A DNA stretch of 64,000 bases from Gelidibacter japonicus (GTDB lineage: Bacteria; Bacteroidota; Bacteroidia; Flavobacteriales; Flavobacteriaceae), in NCBI RefSeq assembly GCF_010725055.1, contig NZ_BJKB01000002.1, positions 399,405-463,404 on the forward strand, written 5' to 3'. Position numbers and translations under genes: made by a program. Positions 1 to 7,304 of this stretch are shown here, in pieces. The notes beneath the pieces are model-generated. The model was given only the letters and a program-made list of their open reading frames with translations. It did no database searches and was not told the origin of the DNA. The stretch's first letter is position 1; each line of letters opens with the position of its first letter.

Positions 1-1891
1 AATCATATCTGAAATTAAACGAGGATTTTGGACTGAAACGGTAATTCATATTGGCATCTAGGTCCAGAAAATTAAAACTTTCCTTCAAGCTCAATTCCGG
101 TCTCAATCTATCAGCATTTTCCATTGTTCTATAGGTATATCCAGACCCCAATCTAAAAGTCATTTTATCAGAATTATAGACTAATCTAAGGTTGGGAGAT
201 TGCGTTTGGTTCTTGTTGATAAAATCGGTGCTCAATTCCGTATTAAAATTATCATACGATTGAGACATTTCATCAAAATCAAAGGTGCTTCTACGATCTT
301 TGCGTTTATCTGTACTAAAACCATACTTAAAATCAAGAAACCATTTTTTCGCTTCCAAAGGCAATCGATATGTGACTCCCATATTTAATCTGTTGGAACT
401 CCTTTCACCATCTGTAAATTGCCTTCTTACAATATCATTAGGATCATCACCAAAAATATTGGTTTCGGAGTCTAAATAATCGTCAGAATTTGTGGCATTC
501 ACATTGGCGTTCATATTCACTCTTACAAATGCACCATCAGCACCAAACCTCTTTGTGAGATTTAGATTATTACCAAAATTCTTTCCAAAGGTTTCAACAA
601 ATGAAGCACTCTCTGACTGGTTGGTGAGAACACCGTCCTCACCTCGCGAAGCTTCTTGTTTTTCATAAGTATTAGTGGATTTAGAAAAGTTAAAGGAAGG
701 CCTAACATTGACCATTAAAGTTGAATCGATCTTTATGTCAAAAGCCATGTTGGCTCTATGACTATCGGTATCATTAACAGAATTGGAAGTAGAACTCGTA
801 TAGTATCTTGAATCCGGCAAAAAGTTCTCCCGTTCAGTGACGGTCGCATTCTTTGAATTACTACCAGAGAAAAAATAATCTGCAGAAAGATCATTGTCTT
901 TACCAAGTTCATCGGCATAATTCACACCAGCAGTATTTGAGGTTGTAATTCCTTGGCCTCCTCCAAAAGATCGGCCATCAATAGTAAAAGAACCTCCACT
1001 ACTCACCGACATACTTCTTGCACCCCCAAACATCCTTCTAATTTCACCAAAACTAAAGCCCGACGAATTGATATTATTACCTCCAGATAGAACGCTCAAT
1101 CGCTGTTCATTATCAAACATATTGACCATTCCCGCATACTCAAAACGATTGTCAGTTCCTGCACCCGCAGCTAGCCTCCCAAAAACACCCTTATTGTTTT
1201 CTTCTTTTATGGTCAGGTTAATCGTTTTATTTTGGTTGTCCCCTTTCTCACCGCTAAACGCTTCTGCTTTGGATTTTGTGTCCGTAATCTGAACTTTTTC
1301 AATTAGTTCCTTAGTCAGATTTCGGGTGGTAATCGTAGGGTCATTGCCAAAAAACGGCTTGCCATTAACCAAAATCTGATTGACCTCCTTGCCATTGACC
1401 TTAATTGCGCCATCCTCATCCACTTCTACGCCAGGAAGCTCCTTTAATAAATCTTCGACATTGGCATCTTTTTTGGTTTTAAAAGACGCCACGTTAAATT
1501 CCAAGGTGTCTTTTTTTATGGTAATGGGCGCTCTTGATCTCACAACCACTTCATCTAATACATTAGCCGTTTTTAGCGGAATAATTTTCAGGTTGAGAGG
1601 GTCTTTGCCGATTTTGAGAATTCGGGTATACGTTTCAAACCCTATATAGGAAATAATCAAGTTTAAGGAGTCTTCATAAGTCCTATTGTCCAGAACAAAC
1701 GCCCCGTTCTTATCAGAAATGGTATAGGTAACTAACGTAGAATCTTTAAGCGTTTCCAGATAAACGGTTGCCGATTCCAGTGGTGACTGATCGACCTCTG
1801 AAATCAAAGTGCCTGAAATTTTAAAAGGTTTACCTTGGGAAAAGGTCATACAGGTCCACAATAATGCGAACGTACACAGAAGTTTCTTCAT
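1..1891 (-). CDS. Outer membrane beta-barrel protein with carboxypeptidase-regulatory-like domain (3' end outside window)
   Basis: The frame opens at the ATG at 1891 and stays open for 630 codons to the window edge, so the C-terminus is missing. It begins with a signal peptide (MKKLLCTFALLWTCMTFSQG). Residues about 23-105 look like a carboxypeptidase-D regulatory-like beta-sandwich (ISGTLIS..., SYIGFETY). Residues about 110-210 look like a TonB-receptor plug (VEDLLKELPGVEVDEDG, then VNGKPFFG). After that come long alternating strands rich in Asn, Ser and aromatic residues, as in the outer-membrane beta-barrel family of Bacteroidota, with a Gly/Ser-rich stretch near residues 290-320. No substrate can be inferred and there is no SusD-type partner beside it. 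It is probably a surface or transport protein of the outer membrane, read toward the left edge. Confidence 0.85.
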   Translation of the reverse strand, partial: MKKLLCTFALLWTCMTFSQGKPFKISGTLISEVDQSPLESATVYLETLKDSTLVTYTISDKNGAFVLDNRTYEDSLNLIISYIGFETYTRILKIGKDPLNLKIIPLKTANVLDEVVVRSRAPITIKKDTLEFNVASFKTKKDANVEDLLKELPGVEVDEDGAIKVNGKEVNQILVNGKPFFGNDPTITTRNLTKELIEKVQITDTKSKAEAFSGEKGDNQNKTINLTIKEENNKGVFGRLAAGAGTDNRFEYAGMVNMFDNEQRLSVLSGGNNINSSGFSFGEIRRMFGGARSMSVSSGGSFTIDGRSFGGGQGITTSNTAGVNYADELGKDNDLSADYFFSGSNSKNATVTERENFLPDSRYYTSSTSNSVNDTDSHRANMAFDIKIDSTLMVNVRPSFNFSKSTNTYEKQEASRGEDGVLTNQSESASFVETFGKNFGNNLNLTKRFGADGAFVRVNMNANVNATNSDDYLDSETNIFGDDPNDIVRRQFTDGERSSNRLNMGVTYRLPLEAKKWFLDFKYGFSTDKRKDRRSTFDFDEMSQSYDNFNTELSTDFINKNQTQSPNLRLVYNSDKMTFRLGSGYTYRTMENADRLRPELSLKESFNFLDLDANMNYRFSPKSSFNFRYD

Positions 1892-1984
1892 GAGGTAATT
1901 TGACGATTAATAGCTTTTCAGAATCCGAAGATAACCGACAAATCCAACACAAGTCTTAAAAAAACTATAAATAAAACCTAAATT

Positions 1985-3289
1985 CTATTTCTTTCGCATA
2001 TAAACACTGATGGGAACACCATGAAAGTTGAATTCTTCGCGAAGCTTATTTTCTAAAAAACGCTTGTAAGGCTCCTTTACATATTGAGGCAAATTACAGA
2101 AAAAAGCAAATTGAGGCTGTGGTGTTGGCAATTGCATGATATACTTAATTTTGACGTATTTCCCTTTTAATGCCGGCGGTGGATTATTCTCAATAATTGG
2201 CAACAACACCTCGTTGAGTTTACTTGTTTTTATTTTCTTGGAGCGATTGTTATAAACTTCTACGGCAGTTTCAATAGCCTTAAAAATTCGTTGTTTATTT
2301 AACGCAGAAATGAATATAACTGGTACGTCCGTAAAAGGTTCAATCTCTTTGCGAATTTGTCTTTCGTAATCTCTCACAGTATTGGTTTCCTTTTCTACCA
2401 AATCCCATTTATTGACTAAAATCACAATGCCTTTTCTGTTGCGCTCAGCCAACCAAAATATATTTTGAACCTGTCCATCGAACCCTCGTGTGGCATCGTG
2501 GACCAACAACACTACATCGCAATGCTCAATGGCTCTAACGCTACGCATTACTGAGTAAAACTCCAAATCTTCCTTTACCTTTGATTTACGACGGATTCCC
2601 GCAGTATCTACCAAATTAAATTCAAATCCGAATTGGTTGTATTTTGTGTCAATGGCGTCTCTTGTCGTCCCTGCAATATCAGTGACGATATAACGTTCTT
2701 CGCCAATCAGGGCATTGATAAAAGATGATTTCCCTGCATTTGGACGGCCTACAACCGCAAATCTTGGCAAATCACTTTCTTCTTCTTCAACGTGTTCTGG
2801 CAATGCATCCACTACCGCATCAAGCAAATCTCCGGTACCACTACCGCTGATGCTGGCAATCGTAAAATACTCTCCTAATCCTAACGAATAAAATTCTACA
2901 GCATTTTCTGCACGCTTATTATTATCCACTTTATTGACAGCCAAAAAAACGGGCTTATTGACTTTTCTTAGCAATTTGGCGACGTCTTCGTCCATTCCTG
3001 TCACTCCGGTTTCGACATCAACTACAAAAATAATTACATCCGCCTCATCAATAGCAAGCTCCACCTGTTTGTCAATTTCAATTTCAAAAACATCATCACT
3101 ACCAACAACATATCCTCCTGTATCGATCACAGAAAACTCCCGACCATTCCACTCCGATTTCCCGTAATGTCTATCTCTGGTCACACCACTTACTGCGTCA
3201 ACAATAGCTTCCCTCCGTTTGATTAAACGATTGAATAACGTTGATTTTCCTACATTTGGACGACCTACTATGGCTACTATACTACTCAT
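1985..3289 (-). CDS. der: Ribosome biogenesis GTPase Der (EngA)
   Basis: The 434-residue protein has two tandem G domains, the hallmark of Der. P-loops are at about residues 9-17 (GRPNVGKST) and 180-188 (GRPNAGKSS), each followed by DTxG ([14 protein letters not shown]) and NKxD (NKVD, NKWD) motifs. A KH-like C-terminal domain follows, with the conserved proline/aromatic stretch [10 protein letters not shown]. Length matches the family. Der acts in the cytoplasm in late maturation of the large ribosomal subunit. The ATG at 3289 lies 17 bases beyond a TACCTTTG promoter box on the same strand, which fixes the start. The related GTPase era lies about 800 bases away on the same strand, separated by an opposing gene. 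Confidence 0.97.
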   Translation of the reverse strand: MSSIVAIVGRPNVGKSTLFNRLIKRREAIVDAVSGVTRDRHYGKSEWNGREFSVIDTGGYVVGSDDVFEIEIDKQVELAIDEADVIIFVVDVETGVTGMDEDVAKLLRKVNKPVFLAVNKVDNNKRAENAVEFYSLGLGEYFTIASISGSGTGDLLDAVVDALPEHVEEEESDLPRFAVVGRPNAGKSSFINALIGEERYIVTDIAGTTRDAIDTKYNQFGFEFNLVDTAGIRRKSKVKEDLEFYSVMRSVRAIEHCDVVLLVHDATRGFDGQVQNIFWLAERNRKGIVILVNKWDLVEKETNTVRDYERQIRKEIEPFTDVPVIFISALNKQRIFKAIETAVEVYNNRSKKIKTSKLNEVLLPIIENNPPPALKGKYVKIKYIMQLPTPQPQFAFFCNLPQYVKEPYKRFLENKLREEFNFHGVPISVYMRKK

Positions 3290-3306
3290 GACTTTTAAAT
3301 TGTTTG

Positions 3307-3314
3307 CAAAGGTA
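3307..3314 (-). promoter_or_regulatory. Promoter -7 box for der
   Basis: Minus-strand TACCTTTG matches the Bacteroidota -7 consensus TAnnTTTG and lies 17 bases before the der ATG. No convincing TTG element sits at the usual distance upstream. Confidence 0.6.
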
Positions 3315-3367
3315 GTGTTTCCTTTCTGAAAAAAATAGAGTATTTTTCAGTGCTTTAAATTATATCT

Positions 3368-3874
3368 ATGTCATTATCAAACGAAATTGTTCTAAGGCCT
3401 CGTTTTAAAATGGAATTAAACCATAGCAATGCGATCATCTTAAAAACATTTGAGGACGCAAAGTCCACAAGCAAAACCTATAAAATAGTTAGGGTTGACG
3501 ATCATGTTTTTATACGATTGCCCACTCATGAACAACAGTTCTGGTCGCCCCAATTGCATTTGGAAATCAATGAGATAAATGACAAAACGTCCACACTCCA
3601 TGGTCTGTTTGGACCTAATCCAACTATTTGGACCATGTTTATGTTTTTACATTTTTTGGTTGCAGGGCTATTTATTGCCTTTGGGATTTGGACCTACACC
3701 AATTGGACCTTAGAAAATCCATATGGAATCCCCTTGGGGCTGATGCTATTAATGGTAGTGGCTTGGTTTGTGCTATATTTTGCTGGTCGGTACGGAAGAG
3801 CGAAAGGAAAAGATGAAATGCATGGACTTTATGGTTTTATGGAGATGACTCTAAAAACGAATGGATTGATATAG
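3368..3874 (+). CDS. Small membrane protein with two transmembrane helices, function unknown
   Basis: The frame encodes 168 residues from an ATG 79 bases from the divergent der start. Residues 1-85 form a soluble, beta-rich N-terminal part (KTYKIVRVDDHVFIRLP). Two hydrophobic helices follow at about 88-110 (FMFLHFLVAGLFIAFG) and 122-142 (GLMLLMVVAWFVLYFAG), and a short cytoplasmic-looking tail (RYGRAKGKDEM) ends the protein. I do not recognise the family. It lies between two GTPase genes but is on the other strand, so neighbourhood gives no function. Plausible frame length, helix pattern and codon use support it being a real gene. Confidence 0.75.
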   Translation: MSLSNEIVLRPRFKMELNHSNAIILKTFEDAKSTSKTYKIVRVDDHVFIRLPTHEQQFWSPQLHLEINEINDKTSTLHGLFGPNPTIWTMFMFLHFLVAGLFIAFGIWTYTNWTLENPYGIPLGLMLLMVVAWFVLYFAGRYGRAKGKDEMHGLYGFMEMTLKTNGLI

Positions 3875-3879
3875 AAGTT

Positions 3880-3940
3880 ATGACGCAGAGCTTTGTTATG
3901 ACGCAGAGTTTCACGGAGGTGCACGGAGTTACACGGAGAA
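3880..3940. repeat. Short tandem tract, period about 10 (CACGGAG units)
   Basis: Two copies of ATGACGCAGAG (3880-3890 and 3898-3908) are followed by three CACGGAG copies spaced exactly 10 bases apart (3912, 3922, 3932). The tract lies just after the stop of the small membrane protein gene and has no reading-frame function that I can see. Confidence 0.8.
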
Positions 3941-4015
3941 ATGATCGAAAGTATTTGGAAATCTATCTATGATAGATAATTTTAATATTGATCGACGTTG
4001 ACCATTCAATAGCTA

Positions 4016-4084
4016 CTACCGACTACCCTCTACCAACTGTTAACTATAAACTCAGACTGAATTCTGCTGACTGCCTACAGCAGA
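4016..4084. repeat. Variable heptanucleotide array, about 10 units
   Basis: On the plus strand the units CTACCGA, CTACCCT, CTACCAA, CTGTTAA, CTATAAA, CTCAGA (six bases), CTGAATT, CTGCTGA, CTGCCTA and CAGCAGA follow one another directly. Nearly all start with CTA or CTG while the last four bases vary. The array fills the space between the convergent small membrane protein gene and era. Confidence 0.8.
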
Positions 4085-4093
4085 CTTAAAAAA

Positions 4094-4978
4094 CTACTTC
4101 TGGTTATACCCAAAGCGTTTCAACTGCTTCTGGTCACTTCGCCAGTTTTTATTGACCTTAACGTACAATTCCAAATGGACTTGTTTTCCGAAGAACAGTT
4201 CCAGATCCTTTCTGGCCTCTACGCCTACTCTTTTCAACGCAGCACCTTTGTGTCCGATGATGATTCCTTTTTGTGTTTCGCGTTCTACCATAATGACAGA
4301 TCGCATTCTGATAATGTTTTCCTCTTCGAAAAATTCCTCAGTATCAATTTCAACGGCATAGGGAATCTCCTTTTTATAATGCATTAGGATTTTTTCCCGA
4401 ATGGTTTCATTTACAAAAAAACGTTCCGGCCTGTCCGTCAACTGATCTTTTGGGTAAAACGCTGGCGATTCAGGTAAGAGTTCAATAATTCTCCCGAACA
4501 CTTCTTTGACGTTAAACCCTTCTAAGGCGGAAATTGGATAAATTTCCGCATTTGGTACTTTTTCAGACCATAATTGCACTTGTTCTTCCAATTGTTGCTG
4601 GTCGGACTTGTCAATCTTATTCAATAGGAGCAACACTGGAATTTTGGAAGTGGTAATTTTCTTAAAGAAGGCCTCATCTTTAAGTTCCTGTTCTCCTATT
4701 TCCACCATATATAACAGAACATCGGCATCGTCAAAAGCAGATTTCACAAAATCCATCATCGATGCCTGAAGCTCATAAGCGGGTTTGATAATTCCAGGGG
4801 TATCTGATAAAATGACCTGAAAATCATCGCCATTGACAATCCCAAGAATACGGTGTCTTGTAGTCTGTGCTTTAGAAGTGATAATAGATAGTTTCTCTCC
4901 CACGAAGGCATTCATCAATGTTGACTTACCAACATTAGGATTCCCGATAATATTTACAAAACCTGCTTTATGCATCAT
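4094..4978 (-). CDS. era: GTPase Era
   Basis: The 294-residue protein has one Era-type G domain: P-loop GNPNVGKST near the N-terminus, switch region SKAQTTRHRILG, DTPG, and NKID. A C-terminal KH domain follows (GIIIGHKGAALKRVG). Era binds the 3' end of 16S rRNA and helps assemble the small subunit. The frame is open upstream to a TTG at 5032, but the start at ATG 4978 is preferred because it gives the usual family N-terminus (M-HKAGFVNIIGNPN) and because a TATCTTTG promoter box at 4992-4999 lies inside the longer version. A second ATG at 4975 is equally possible. Confidence 0.96.
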   Translation of the reverse strand: MMHKAGFVNIIGNPNVGKSTLMNAFVGEKLSIITSKAQTTRHRILGIVNGDDFQVILSDTPGIIKPAYELQASMMDFVKSAFDDADVLLYMVEIGEQELKDEAFFKKITTSKIPVLLLLNKIDKSDQQQLEEQVQLWSEKVPNAEIYPISALEGFNVKEVFGRIIELLPESPAFYPKDQLTDRPERFFVNETIREKILMHYKKEIPYAVEIDTEEFFEEENIIRMRSVIMVERETQKGIIIGHKGAALKRVGVEARKDLELFFGKQVHLELYVKVNKNWRSDQKQLKRFGYNQK

Positions 4979-4991
4979 ATGATAATTTTTA

Positions 4992-4999
4992 CAAAGATA
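4992..4999 (-). promoter_or_regulatory. Promoter -7 box for era
   Basis: Minus-strand TATCTTTG matches TAnnTTTG and lies 13 bases before the ATG at 4978. It implies a very short leader and rules out the upstream TTG start. Confidence 0.6.
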
Positions 5000-5088
5000 A
5001 GTTTTAAATTTAAGACGGTTGATTGCCAACAATGGGTTTTAATATCTTGAGGTTTTTCTCGAACGAAAAAACAACTCCAGAGTCGTTC

Positions 5089-6087
5089 TCATGGCCTTAC
5101 CTGTCCCTTCCGGTCGGACGGGCTCCGAGGTCCTTGATCATTTTGGGAGTCACGCTCCTCTTTTTCAATCTGCTCAAGCACTTCCGAAATTGTATGCGAA
5201 TCATGCCCATATTTTTTTGAAAACTCCTTGGTAAAAGCAGCTCCGAAAAAGAAAATGAGACACGAATAAGACACCCAAAGCAAGACCAAAACAATACCAC
5301 CTGCAGCACCATAAGTTGATCCCGGATTTGCCGTACCAAAATAAAGACCTAATAAATATTTGCCAAGCGTAAAAAGAAGCGCCGTAATAAAAGCACCAAT
5401 CCACACCGTTTTCCATTTTATTTTTGCGTCGGGCATGTATTTGAACATCAGCGCAAAAAGTGTGGTAACCACAGCCACTGACAATACCAAGTCCAATAGA
5501 TAAGCAATATAAAGTACAATATGTGGAAACATTTCTTTTATATAGTTGCTAAACACTCCTAAAACGGCGGAAATTATAAAACTTATGAGCAATAAAAATC
5601 CAATGACCAATATAAAGGCAAAACTTCTGGCACGATCAGTAAGCAGTTTTTTTAAACTGAATTTTTCAGAGTCTTCTACCTTCCAGATTTTATTGAGTGA
5701 AATCTGCAATTGATAAAATACCCCAGTGGCTCCAAAAATAATACTGGCAATACCTATAAGAGTAGAAATAATATTCTTCTCCGTATTGAGTGTTTCGGAA
5801 ATAATTGTTTTTATGATTTCTTTCGCTTCCGGTCCCAAGACTTCACTGATTTCCTGGGTCAATTGGCCTTGAACAATAGCAGGTCCCCAGAAAGCACCCA
5901 CAATATTTATCAGAATAACAATAAGTCCAGGTAAGGACAATACAGAATAGTACGCCACAACGGCACTTAAACGCCACGGATCCTCATCATTCCACGTTTT
6001 GAAACTTTTCACAAATAAGGAAGGGAGATGCTTCAGTTTGAAATATTCTTCAACATGCTCTGACTTCTTTATGAGTTTTGCATTCAT
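5089..6087 (-). CDS. YihY/virulence factor BrkB family inner-membrane protein
   Basis: The 332-residue protein has about six membrane segments. The conserved YihY/BrkB features are visible: an N-terminal DPWRLSAVVAYYSVLSLPG amphipathic region, the loop before the second helix with EAKEIIKTII, and the GAAGGIVLVLLWVSYSCLIFFFGAAFT segment near the C-terminus. The family is widespread and its transport role is not settled; the old ribonuclease BN name is obsolete. The last 13 residues (PRSPSDRKGQVRP) are arginine- and proline-rich, unlike the rest, and are encoded by a GC-rich patch that resembles an intergenic repeat (see findings). The start is the ATG at 6087. Confidence 0.88.
   Translation of the reverse strand: MNAKLIKKSEHVEEYFKLKHLPSLFVKSFKTWNDEDPWRLSAVVAYYSVLSLPGLIVILINIVGAFWGPAIVQGQLTQEISEVLGPEAKEIIKTIISETLNTEKNIISTLIGIASIIFGATGVFYQLQISLNKIWKVEDSEKFSLKKLLTDRARSFAFILVIGFLLLISFIISAVLGVFSNYIKEMFPHIVLYIAYLLDLVLSVAVVTTLFALMFKYMPDAKIKWKTVWIGAFITALLFTLGKYLLGLYFGTANPGSTYGAAGGIVLVLLWVSYSCLIFFFGAAFTKEFSKKYGHDSHTISEVLEQIEKEERDSQNDQGPRSPSDRKGQVRP
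5097..5131. repeat. GC-rich short repeat patch inside the 3' end of the BrkB-family gene
   Basis: The plus strand reads TACCTGTCCCTTCCGGTCGG then ACGGGC, much richer in GC than its surroundings. A related patch (ATCCGGTCGGGCAGGTAGC) lies between genes at 29121-29139. The shared core is CCGGTCGG flanked by GGGC and CCTG. Confidence 0.5.
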
Positions 6088-6124
6088 TGGATAACGAGTG
6101 TTTTTATTTTTTAAAGTTAAAACA

Positions 6125-6355
6125 TTACTTTGGATACCTCTGTTTTATGTTCCGAATTATGTCCTCCAAACCATTTAATTTTAGCTCATATACGGTTTGG
6201 AGCATCAGACCAAGTTGCCCCTTGGGAAATCCCTTGTTATGATACCAAACCACGTAATACTCCGGTAAATCGATCAGGAACCGACCTTCATACTTGCCGA
6301 AAGGCATTTTGGTATGGGCAAGTTTTATGAGAAAATTTTGATCAGGCTCTATCAC
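6125..6355 (-). CDS. DUF3820 family small protein
   Basis: This 76-residue protein matches the DUF3820 pattern: MPFGKYEGR, DLPEYYVVW, GFPKGQLG. The start is a GTG at 6355 that overlaps the preceding stop by one base (TAGTG), which indicates translational coupling; no ATG is available early in the frame. It is the last gene of the coupled cluster LysM-OsmC-DUF922-DUF3820. The biochemical role is not established. The FGK...W pattern resembles the C-terminal region of the exonuclease encoded at 37006-37782, hinting at a nucleic-acid link (inference). Confidence 0.85.
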   Translation of the reverse strand: MIEPDQNFLIKLAHTKMPFGKYEGRFLIDLPEYYVVWYHNKGFPKGQLGLMLQTVYELKLNGLEDIIRNIKQRYPK

Positions 6356-6903
6356 TACTTATTGGGGTTTTTATAATCGTTGTAGACTTTTAAGGCATCT
6401 TTTATCCTTTTATTCCAATCCGATTGCGACTTTGCGTCCATTGAGTGTTTTGTTTCAAGATCATATGTAGATTGCTCGATCGCCATTTCATTGATAATGC
6501 GTTTATAAACACTCTCCAGATCGCGTTTGATGTTTTTGGAAATTTTTAAAAGGGTGATTTCCTTCCTGAATTTACGCGCATATAATTCCGTAATATCAAA
6601 ATGCAACTGCTCATGGGCAAGAATATGGTCTGATGCTCTTTTCTTATGGAACCAAGAACGTTTTGGGTAAAAATGAGCTTGAACCTGGACATTAAAATCC
6701 GTGACTTTATGTCGATCCTCCTTAACGGAAAACTTATAAGAAATTCCAGAAGAAGTCAGCGCCACAACATCCCCAAAATTTTGAGGCCGACCCTTAAAAT
6801 CTGACCAATTCAATTGAACTGTGTCTTCCCACTCTATAACTTCCTCATTAATAGACTGTTCGTTAAGAACCAATGCCAAAACAACAAATAGATTGTAGAT
6901 CAT
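6355..6903 (-). CDS. DUF922-type putative secreted zinc metalloprotease
   Basis: The 182-residue protein starts at ATG 6903, which overlaps the OsmC stop codon as TGATG. A GTG three codons further upstream is possible but less likely. A short hydrophobic N-terminus (MIYNLFVVLALVL) may be a signal peptide. A zinc-protease-like HExxH motif is seen at about residues 97-101 in AHEQLHFDITELYARK, inside a DUF922-like fold of the sort WSDFKGRP...HFYPKRSW. The HExxH with a following acidic helix suggests hydrolytic activity, but no substrate is known. The C-terminal 60 residues are a charged helix. It is coupled to OsmC upstream and DUF3820 downstream. Confidence 0.8.
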   Translation of the reverse strand: MIYNLFVVLALVLNEQSINEEVIEWEDTVQLNWSDFKGRPQNFGDVVALTSSGISYKFSVKEDRHKVTDFNVQVQAHFYPKRSWFHKKRASDHILAHEQLHFDITELYARKFRKEITLLKISKNIKRDLESVYKRIINEMAIEQSTYDLETKHSMDAKSQSDWNKRIKDALKVYNDYKNPNK

Positions 6904-7304
6904 CACATCCACTTAAAGGTAATGGCTTTTTCTATGTCTGGATGAAGACTATAAAGGACAGGACAGGTTCTGCCCGTGTTTTCAAGAATCTTTTTGGTCT
7001 TATCATCTGCCTCAAATGGCAAATTCATGAGCACTTCAATTTTTGAAATTCGCCTTGGATTACTGGCCATTATTTTGGTGACTTCTGACGTAGTACCTGT
7101 CATATCTACACCCAAATCCCTTGCCTTGATACCCATAACGGTCATCATGCAACTTGCCAATCCGGTAGCGACAGTATCGGTAGGAGAGAAAGCCAGTCCT
7201 TTGCCATTGTTATCCGTAGGAGCATCAGTAATAAATGCATTCCCAGATTTCAAATGGGTACATTCAGTTCTTAAAGCGCCAAGATAAACCACTTTTGATG
7301 TCAT
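6903..7304 (-). CDS. OsmC/Ohr family protein (probable peroxide reductase)
   Basis: The 133-residue protein shows the two conserved cysteines of the OsmC/Ohr family: Cys52 in ATGLASCMMTVMG and Cys114 in NTGRTCPVLYSL. In characterised members these are the peroxidatic and resolving cysteines for organic hydroperoxides, with lipoyl or other thiols as reductant. The mid-region GLAFSPTDTVA fits the OsmC (not Ohr) branch. Its ATG overlaps the stop of the LysM gene by four bases (ATGA), and its own stop overlaps the next start, so all four genes are probably translated from one message. Confidence 0.9.
   Translation of the reverse strand: MTSKVVYLGALRTECTHLKSGNAFITDAPTDNNGKGLAFSPTDTVATGLASCMMTVMGIKARDLGVDMTGTTSEVTKIMASNPRRISKIEVLMNLPFEADDKTKKILENTGRTCPVLYSLHPDIEKAITFKWM

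Noticed and set aside
4979..5032. N-terminal extension of Era from a TTG at 5032
   Set aside because: A promoter box lies inside it and family members start at the later Met.
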